Assembly (NCBI GenBank): GCA_003223645.1
Contig: QHVT01000007.1
Span: forward strand, 232,531 to 296,530
Reading direction: 5' to 3'
Length of the DNA: 64,000 nucleotides
Origin: Acidobacteriota bacterium
Lineage (GTDB): Bacteria; Acidobacteriota; Thermoanaerobaculia; Gp7-AA8
In this document: positions 58,093-64,000 of the stretch, in pieces
Numbering within the stretch: the first letter of the stretch is position 1
How the letters are laid out: every line of letters begins with the position of its first letter
Translations under genes and position numbers: made by a program
The notes under the pieces: model-generated
Databases searched by the model: none
The model's input: the letters and a program-made list of their open reading frames with translations, nothing else
What the model was told of the DNA's origin: nothing

Positions 58093-60612
58093 ATGAATCG
58101 AAAACTCTCGCTCGTCCTTCTGATCGCACTGACGCCGCTCGCGCGCGCCGCCAACTGGCCCGATCGTCCGGCGCTGCACGCCGTGCGCGCGATGTCGCCG
58201 ATCGCGGTCGACGGCGATCTCTCCGATGCCGCGTGGCAAAGCGCGCCGGAGTTCACCGACTTCACGCAGCACGATCCCGCCGACGGCGCGCCGCCGACGA
58301 TGAAGACGACGCTGCGCATCGTGTACGACGACAAGGCCATCTACTTCGGCATGATGATGTACGACCCCGGCAAGCCGACCGCGTTGCTGGTGCGCCGCGA
58401 CAACTTCGGCACCTACGACTTCATCTCGATCAACATCGACTCGCAGCACGATCGGCTGTCCGGCAATGCATTCACGCTGACGCCGTCGAACGTGCAGGTC
58501 GACACGGTTCTGTACAATGACATCAGCGAAGACATCAGCTGGGACGGCGTTTGGGACTCGGCGACGAAGATCACGCCGGAAGGGTGGATCGCCGAGGTGC
58601 GCATCCCGTTCTCGCAGCTGCGCTTTCCCGACAAGCCGAGCCACGTCTGGGGACTCAACATCACGCGCCGCACGGTGCGCAACAACGAATGGGTGCGCAT
58701 CGTCAACACGCGCAAAGGCGGCACGGGCTTCGTCTCGCACTTCGCCGACCTCGACGGACTGGAAGGCATCCATCGCGAGCGTCCGCTGGAGATCGTACCG
58801 TACGTCGTCGCGCGCTCCGACATCCGCAGCCGCTTCGATCACTCGAATCCGTTTCTCGACCAGCGCGCGCAACGTGCCGACGCGGGACTCGACCTCAAGT
58901 ACGCTTTAACTTCGAGCCTGACGCTGACCGGCACGATCAATCCCGACTTCGGACAGGTCGAAGTCGATCCCGCGGTCGTCAATCTCAGCCAGTTCGAGAC
59001 GTTCTATCCCGAGAAGAGGCCGTTCTTCACCGAAGGACTCAACATCTTCCGTTTCGGCGACTCGCCGGCGAGCTCGCACTTCAACTTTTTCTTTCCTCCG
59101 AGCGTGTTCTATTCGCGGCGCATTGGCCGCTCGCCGCAGGTCGGCGTCGACGCGGATTTCGTGACCGCTCCCGAAGAGACGACGATCCTCGGCGCTGCGA
59201 AAGTCACCGGCAAGGTCGGACCGTGGGCGATCGGCGTGCTCGACGCGCTCACCGACGCCGAGCGCGCGCGTTTCGTCAACGGATCGCTCAGCGGCCGGCA
59301 GCAAGTCGAGCCGATGACGAATTACTTCGTCTCGCGCACGACGAAAGAGATCGGCGCGAGCTCACGCGTCGGACTTTTCCTGACGTCCGTGAATCGACGA
59401 CTGCCCGAAGAGCTGGAGCCGTCGCTGCGCGAGAACGCCGTCACCGTCGGCACGGACGGCTACACCTGGCTGCACGCGAAGTCGTGGGTCTTCGAGTGGA
59501 CGGCGGCGGGCTCGCGAGTGTCGGGAAGCAAGGAAGCGATCGCGCTGACGCAGGAGTCCTCGTCGCGCTATTACCAGCGGCCCGACGCGGAGTCGTTTCA
59601 TTTCGATCCGACGCGCACGTCGTTGAGCGGGTGGTCGGGGCGGGCGATGCTGTCGAAGCAGACGGGATTGTGGCGGCCGAACATCCAGGTGCAGGCGTAC
59701 TCGCCGGGATTCGAGACCAACGACGCCGGCTTCATGCAGCGCACCGACATCATCTCCACGCACGCACTCGTGCAGTACGTGAATCAGGAGCCGAACAAGC
59801 GCTTTCGCGAGCGCAATCTGTGGACCGGCGTCTGGATGAATCGCAACTTCGATGGCGACACGATCGAGCGCGGCGTCTTCGCCGACACGTTCGGTACGCT
59901 GCAGAGTTACTGGAACTATCGCGCGTCGCTGTTCGTCACGCCCGGCGCGTTTTACGACCGTGCGACCCGCGGCGGACCGGTCGTCCGCTCGCCGTTCGGC
60001 TGGAGCTCCGACCTGCACGTCGGCAGCGACGATCGCAAGCGATTCTTCATCAACGCCGACAGTCACCTCGAAGACAGCCGCGACGGCTCCTACGTCCACG
60101 GCGGCGGCCTCGGACTCACGTATCGTCCGGCCTCGAACCTCACGCTGAACCTGACGCCGTACTACAACCGCTCGCACGCGTTCAATCAATACGTGACGAC
60201 GACCGGCGACAAGTACGTCTTCTCCGAGCTCGAACAACATTCCTTCGAGCTCGGCACGCGCGCCGACTGGACACTCAGCTCGCGCCTGTCACTGCAGCTT
60301 TACATGCAGCCGTTCGTCGCCTCCGGCGACTTTCACGACTACCACACGCTCGCCCGCGCGCGAACGCGCGACTACGATCCCTACACGCCGACGTTCCCCG
60401 ATCCCGACTTCAACCTGCGCAGCGTCCGCGGCAGCGCCGTCATGCGCTGGGAGTTCCGCCCGGGATCCGCGCTGTACGTCGTCTGGAACGAAGCGCGCGC
60501 GGACGTCGTCCCGCTAGGCGACTTCCGCTTCCGCCGCGACTTCCGCGCGATTCCGACCGCGCCGTCGCACGATGTGTTTCTGGTGAAGTTGTCGTACTGG
60601 CTGCCGCTGTAA
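58093..60612 (+). CDS. DUF5916-type outer membrane/secreted protein with CBM9-like domain
   Basis: 839 residues from ATG 58093 with signal peptide ending ARA. Residues about 25-230 form a carbohydrate-binding family 9-like domain (AVDGDLSDAAWQSAPEFTDF, DDKAIYFGMMMYD, GWIAEVRIPFSQLRF). The remainder carries the DUF5916 features NPDFGQVEVDPAVVNLSQFE and FYPEKRPFFTEGLNIF, then a beta-barrel-like region with alternating aromatic strands ending in Phe/Trp-rich VFLVKLSYWLPL, consistent with an outer-membrane barrel. The in-frame extension to 57862 overlaps the divergent oxidoreductase and is rejected. Confidence 0.85.
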   Translation: MNRKLSLVLLIALTPLARAANWPDRPALHAVRAMSPIAVDGDLSDAAWQSAPEFTDFTQHDPADGAPPTMKTTLRIVYDDKAIYFGMMMYDPGKPTALLVRRDNFGTYDFISINIDSQHDRLSGNAFTLTPSNVQVDTVLYNDISEDISWDGVWDSATKITPEGWIAEVRIPFSQLRFPDKPSHVWGLNITRRTVRNNEWVRIVNTRKGGTGFVSHFADLDGLEGIHRERPLEIVPYVVARSDIRSRFDHSNPFLDQRAQRADAGLDLKYALTSSLTLTGTINPDFGQVEVDPAVVNLSQFETFYPEKRPFFTEGLNIFRFGDSPASSHFNFFFPPSVFYSRRIGRSPQVGVDADFVTAPEETTILGAAKVTGKVGPWAIGVLDALTDAERARFVNGSLSGRQQVEPMTNYFVSRTTKEIGASSRVGLFLTSVNRRLPEELEPSLRENAVTVGTDGYTWLHAKSWVFEWTAAGSRVSGSKEAIALTQESSSRYYQRPDAESFHFDPTRTSLSGWSGRAMLSKQTGLWRPNIQVQAYSPGFETNDAGFMQRTDIISTHALVQYVNQEPNKRFRERNLWTGVWMNRNFDGDTIERGVFADTFGTLQSYWNYRASLFVTPGAFYDRATRGGPVVRSPFGWSSDLHVGSDDRKRFFINADSHLEDSRDGSYVHGGGLGLTYRPASNLTLNLTPYYNRSHAFNQYVTTTGDKYVFSELEQHSFELGTRADWTLSSRLSLQLYMQPFVASGDFHDYHTLARARTRDYDPYTPTFPDPDFNLRSVRGSAVMRWEFRPGSALYVVWNEARADVVPLGDFRFRRDFRAIPTAPSHDVFLVKLSYWLPL

Positions 60613-61497
60613 TCACGACATCGGCTCGGGCTGCGGCTTCGGACGAAGATCGGGAGGAAGCGGGACGAACTCGCGATCGTCGTCCGGCGGAAGTGGAATC
60701 CGCTGCGCGAGCCAGTCTTCCTTCGCCTCTTCGATGCGTTCCTTCCGCGAAGAAACGAAGTTCCACCACATGAACCGCTTCCCGATCGGCTCGCCGCCGA
60801 GGAGGAGCAGCTCGGTGTCACGCGCGGCGGTGAGCAACGGCTCGCCGCCTGCGGCTGCAACGAGGAGGCGTCCTGCGTCGTACGTCTCGCCTGCGAATTC
60901 AACCGCGCCCGTCGCGATGTACGCGGCGCGCTCGCGATGCTCGCGCGGAAACGCGATGCGCGCGCCGCGCGCGAGACGGCCGGCGACGTAGAAGTGCGGT
61001 GAGAACGAAGGCGCGGGACTCGCGAGCCCGTAGGCGGAGCCGGAGAGAAGACGCATGTCGATGCCGTGCTCGTCGAGTCGCGGCAACTCGTCCGTGTCGA
61101 AGTGACTGAAGCCCGGCTCCGTCTCCTCGTTTTCTTCCGGCAGCGCCACCCACGCCTGAATGCCGTGCATCGTCGCAATCTGCTCCGCGTTGCTGCGCTC
61201 CGAATGCGCGATCCCGCGCCCCGCCACCATCCAGTTCACCTCCCGCGGCCGGATCGCCTGCGTGTTGCCGAGACTGTCCCGATGCAGGACCTCGCCGTCG
61301 AAGAGATAGGTGAGCGTGGCGATTCCGATGTGCGGGTGCGGCAACACGTTCATCCGCGCGCTCACCGGCCCCATGTGATCGAGAAACGCAAATGGCCCCA
61401 CCATGCGCCGCTGCACCGAGGGAAGCGTGCGGCGGACCGTGAACGCGCCGATCGACTCTTCGCGTGCGGTGACGATGACTTCGAGCTCGGCGGGCAT
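60613..61497 (-). CDS. Pirin family protein
   Basis: 294 residues. Cupin metal site: H54, H56 (LPHPHIGIATLTY), H98 and E100 (GRGIAHSE). Pirins are metal-binding bicupins, some of which have quercetinase activity. The stop codon abuts that of the convergent DUF5916 gene. Confidence 0.9.
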   Translation of the reverse strand: MPAELEVIVTAREESIGAFTVRRTLPSVQRRMVGPFAFLDHMGPVSARMNVLPHPHIGIATLTYLFDGEVLHRDSLGNTQAIRPREVNWMVAGRGIAHSERSNAEQIATMHGIQAWVALPEENEETEPGFSHFDTDELPRLDEHGIDMRLLSGSAYGLASPAPSFSPHFYVAGRLARGARIAFPREHRERAAYIATGAVEFAGETYDAGRLLVAAAGGEPLLTAARDTELLLLGGEPIGKRFMWWNFVSSRKERIEEAKEDWLAQRIPLPPDDDREFVPLPPDLRPKPQPEPMS

Positions 61498-61511
61498 TTG
61501 GGGAGGTGGGA

Positions 61512-62006
61512 TTAGCGGCCGCGGGCTTCGACGATCAATACACGCTTGCTGAGGGCGTCCTGCTCCTTCTTGTTTTCTTGCTTAAAGCGGCCCAGCTTAT
61601 CGTCGACCATTTTGAACGCGTCGTGCATTACGCCGAACTTCTTCTGGAAGTCTTCGACCAGAATGCGCACCTGATGGCGAAACTCTTGGCCGAGTGTGTC
61701 GAATCGTTTGTAAACCTTGATGAAGCGTTTGTTGACTTGCGCAAATCGCTCGTCCATCTGGTTGAACCGCTTGTCTACTTGTGCGAACTGTTTGTCGATT
61801 TGCGCGAACCGCTTGTCGACCTGCACGAACCGCTGGTCGATCTGCACGAACCGCTGGTCGACCTGTACGAACCGCTGGTCGACTTGTACGAACCGCTGGT
61901 CGACTTGAGCGAACCGCTCATCGACTTTCGCGAATCCGGCATCCATCCTCTTTTCGAGGTTATTGAACCGTCGATCAAGGTAGGCAACCAATTCCTCATT
62001 TGTCAT
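61512..62006 (-). CDS. Heptad-repeat coiled-coil protein
   Basis: 164 residues. Residues 10-110 consist of about 13 copies of a 7-residue unit of the form R-F-[AV]-Q-V-D-Q/K, encoded by 21-bp DNA repeats. It is a continuous coiled coil, as in apolipoprotein-like or phage-tail-fibre-associated stalks. There are no TM segments. It overlaps the start of the next coiled-coil gene by about 11 bp. Function unknown. Confidence 0.75.
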   Translation of the reverse strand: MTNEELVAYLDRRFNNLEKRMDAGFAKVDERFAQVDQRFVQVDQRFVQVDQRFVQIDQRFVQVDKRFAQIDKQFAQVDKRFNQMDERFAQVNKRFIKVYKRFDTLGQEFRHQVRILVEDFQKKFGVMHDAFKMVDDKLGRFKQENKKEQDALSKRVLIVEARGR

Positions 62007-62346
62007 CGCGGATCGATGCTACCTCGGTATCACCATCGAGCGGAAACCTTCTACGTCGCGTAGATGCTTCGATCGTCTTGATGCGCTCCTCGAGTCCCGC
62101 ATGCTCCCACTGCAGCTTCTCGATGCCCTCTTTCAAGAGCCGCAGCTGCGACTGCAGATTCGGTGGATGGAGCTTGTCGATTCGGCGCTCGAGCTGCCAC
62201 AAATCTGAGGTGGCCCGACGTAGCGCTTCGTCAATCGAGCTGTCGCCGTGTTCAAGCCGCTTCAATTGCTCCATTGGATCGAGGAGAAGAAACTCGAGAC
62301 CGACCAAACGTCGCTCGATCTCCGCAAGCCGATCTTCGTTGTCCAT
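61996..62346 (-). CDS. Coiled-coil hypothetical protein
   Basis: 116 residues, helical (LAEIERRLVGLEFLLLDPME, LKEGIEKLQWEHAGLEERIK). It forms an operon with the repeat coiled-coil gene. No recognised domain. Confidence 0.65.
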   Translation of the reverse strand: MDNEDRLAEIERRLVGLEFLLLDPMEQLKRLEHGDSSIDEALRRATSDLWQLERRIDKLHPPNLQSQLRLLKEGIEKLQWEHAGLEERIKTIEASTRRRRFPLDGDTEVASIRDDK

Positions 62347-62481
62347 GCGCCGATCCTACCTCGGTCGCTGCACTCGACGGCACCACCAATGATGTCGTGG
62401 ACAACGATACGTTCCTTCGTCGACGAACGGTTCGGCTCCGCTGGGGAACTCGGAGACCAGGAGACTCGGCGACTGCGCCTC

Positions 62482-63777
62482 CTACTCCCTCTCCAAAACC
62501 ATCGCCGCCCCGATCCCCCCCGCCGCGCAGACGGTCACGAGTCCGTATTGCTCGCCGGTCCGCTGCAGTTCGTTGCACACGGTGGTCACGATGCGGGCGC
62601 CGGTCGCGCCGAAGGGGTGGCCTAACGCGATCGAGCCGCCGGTGCGGTTGATTTTTTCGGGGTCGATGGTGCCGACGGGCTCGCTGCGCCCGAGTTTTTC
62701 CTGTGCGACTCTTTTCGACGCGAGCCATTGGATGTTGGAGAGGACCTGCGCGGCGAAGGCTTCGTGCATTTCGATGACGCCGATGTCTTCGAGTTTCACT
62801 TTCGCGCGATCGAGTGCGGTGGGCACGGCGAAGATCGGTCCCTGCAGCAGCTGATCGAATGGATCGGTGGCGGCATAGGCGTAGCTCCTGATGAAGCCGA
62901 GCGGTTTGATGCCGAGGGATTTCGCTTTGTCTTCGGACATCAGGAGGACGGCGGCGGCGCCGTCGGTGAGGGGCGAAGCATTGCCGGCGGTGATCGTGCC
63001 GTATTTGCGGTCGAAGACCGGTTTCAACTTCGACAGACTCTCGAACGTCGAGTCGCCGCGAATCAGGTTGTCGGTCTCGACGATGTTCTCGAATTGCGGA
63101 GGAACGACGACGGTCATCACTTCGTCTTTGAATCGTCCGCTCTCGGTCGCTGCTGCGGCGCGTTGATGGCTTTGCAATGCAAAACGGTCCTGCGCTTCGC
63201 GCGAGATGCCGTTGGCCTTCGCCATCTTCTCGGCCGACTCGCCCATCGTGAGGCCGGTGGTCGACTCCGCGATCGCCGGCGCGTCGGGCGCGAGGTCTTT
63301 GATCTTGACGCTCTTGAACGCGCCGAGCTTTCCGCCGATCGATTTTTGTTTCGTCGACGACACCAAGGCTTCGGCGAATTTCTTCGAGAAGAGAATCGGC
63401 ACATCCGACAGCGACTCCGCGCCGCCGGCGATCACGGTGTCGGCGTAGCCGCGCGCGATCATGTCGGACGCGCCGGTGATCGCCTGATTCGCCGACGCGC
63501 ACGCCTTGCTGACGGTGTACCCCGGAAGTTTTCGCGGCAGTCCCGTGCCGAGGATGATCTCGCGCGCGATGTTCGGCGCCTTCACCGACGGGATGACGTT
63601 GCCGAAGATGACTTCCTGCACTTCCGACGGATCGATGCCGGAGCGCTGCACGAGCTCGGCGACGACGAGCTTGCCGAGGTCGAGAGCGGAGAGATGTCCG
63701 TAATGCGTGCCCGATTTTGCGAACGGCGTGCGGAGGCCGCGGATCACGGCGACGCGCGGTGTGTATTGCCAGGTCAT
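62482..63777 (-). CDS. Thiolase family acetyl-CoA C-acyltransferase (FadI-like)
   Basis: 431 residues. Catalytic Cys93 (VSKACASANQA), His in EMHEAFAAQ, GHPFGATGARI and the second Cys in VCAAGGIGAAM. The segment AESLSDVPILFSKKFAEALV is characteristic of the long FadI-type thiolases of beta-oxidation. No FadJ partner gene is nearby. Confidence 0.9.
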   Translation of the reverse strand: MTWQYTPRVAVIRGLRTPFAKSGTHYGHLSALDLGKLVVAELVQRSGIDPSEVQEVIFGNVIPSVKAPNIAREIILGTGLPRKLPGYTVSKACASANQAITGASDMIARGYADTVIAGGAESLSDVPILFSKKFAEALVSSTKQKSIGGKLGAFKSVKIKDLAPDAPAIAESTTGLTMGESAEKMAKANGISREAQDRFALQSHQRAAAATESGRFKDEVMTVVVPPQFENIVETDNLIRGDSTFESLSKLKPVFDRKYGTITAGNASPLTDGAAAVLLMSEDKAKSLGIKPLGFIRSYAYAATDPFDQLLQGPIFAVPTALDRAKVKLEDIGVIEMHEAFAAQVLSNIQWLASKRVAQEKLGRSEPVGTIDPEKINRTGGSIALGHPFGATGARIVTTVCNELQRTGEQYGLVTVCAAGGIGAAMVLERE

Positions 63778-63792
63778 AGCGCCCGAGCATAG

Positions 63793-63873
63793 TCGTTAGA
63801 GGCTCATGGGCGCAAAGGCGCAAAGGCTCAGAGCAGACCTATGAGCCTATGAGCCTCTGAGCCTGTGCGCCTA
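63793..63873. repeat. GGCTCATG word palindrome upstream of zwf
   Basis: Left arm AGAGGCTCATGGGCGCAAAG; right arm GAGCCTATGAGCCTCTGAGC. Lies between the thiolase and zwf starts. Confidence 0.85.
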
Positions 63874-63877
63874 CAAT
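63872..63877 (+). promoter_or_regulatory. -10 hexamer of zwf
   Basis: TACAAT ending 8 bp before the ATG, at the outer edge of the repeat; suggests a leaderless mRNA. -35 not evident. Confidence 0.4.
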
Positions 63878-63885
63878 CTCCGGCT

Positions 63886-64000
63886 ATGACCGCAGTCGAG
63901 CTCGAGCCGAATCCGCTTCGCGAAGGGTTGGACCAGGAGCGCGTCCCCGAGGCGTCGTGTCTGGTGATCTTCGGCGCGTCGGGGGACCTGACGCAACGGA
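63886..64000 (+). CDS. zwf: Glucose-6-phosphate dehydrogenase (5' end)
   Basis: First 38 codons only. The NADP-binding motif [12 protein letters not shown] identifies G6PD, preceded by a short N-terminal extension. First enzyme of the oxidative pentose-phosphate branch. The rest is beyond the window. Confidence 0.85.
   Translation, partial: MTAVELEPNPLREGLDQERVPEASCLVIFGASGDLTQR

Overview
The window is high-GC, gene-dense DNA from a diderm bacterium, with a TolC-like outer-membrane factor, several lipoproteins and secreted proteins, and overlapping ATGA/TGATG start-stop junctions. The split imuA-imuB/dnaE2 mutagenesis genes, the large secreted beta-helix and DUF5916-type proteins and the GTCATCCTGAG palindromes suggest Acidobacteriota or a nearby phylum. 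That placement is inference; there is no rRNA marker here.

Layout. 1-6.2 kb: housekeeping and small enzymes (SDR, DUF2007-like, DUF2231, GH114-like, GNAT, PIG-L deacetylase). 6.2-14.9 kb (minus): an exopolysaccharide module with GT2, a GT-C-like membrane protein, PelG-like and PelF-like proteins, and a TolC-like/HlyD-like pair. 15-21 kb: two-component and c-di-GMP genes (HK, REC-PAS-GGDEF, EAL, REC, PAS-GAF-PAS-HK), ending in a toxin-antitoxin pair whose toxin is internally deleted. 21.4-23.3 kb: prs and rplY. 23.5-25.7 kb: an AhpD-like gene with an in-frame TGA at the resolving-cysteine position followed by a SECIS-like hairpin (probable selenoprotein), then a BNR/sialidase-like protein and a TlpA-like thioredoxin. 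26-32.4 kb: SGNH-like protein, nucleotidyltransferase, response regulator, a glutaredoxin-PCD fusion, a beta-helix protein and an AI-2E transporter.

32.4-37.4 kb is a compositionally distinct five-gene operon of unknown function: a coiled-coil/multi-TM protein, a second multi-TM protein, a VWA-like lipoprotein, and two small membrane proteins, the last with a histone-fold-like N-terminus. It is the best candidate for an undescribed system. 37.4-45.8 kb holds dnaE2, a four-helix-bundle gene lying between inverted repeat arms, a secreted protein and imuB-imuA. 46-49.4 kb holds zapA, a 6S RNA candidate, rny and ymdB. 49.5-64 kb is mixed: secreted proteins, AraC-type regulator, MazG-like, lytic transglycosylase, TPR-AIM24, CPBP protease, molybdopterin oxidoreductase, pirin, two coiled-coil proteins, thiolase and the start of zwf.

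Across the whole window run many unrelated families of palindromic repeats. Several are built from 7- or 8-nt words repeated in tandem on one arm and reverse-complemented on the other. They sit in most gaps, often between convergent genes, and also inside open reading frames. Some are nested; one has long terminal inverted repeats and a 5-bp target duplication, and one is bounded by a 33-bp direct duplication. Several genes also have a -10-like hexamer so close to the start codon that leaderless mRNAs are likely.
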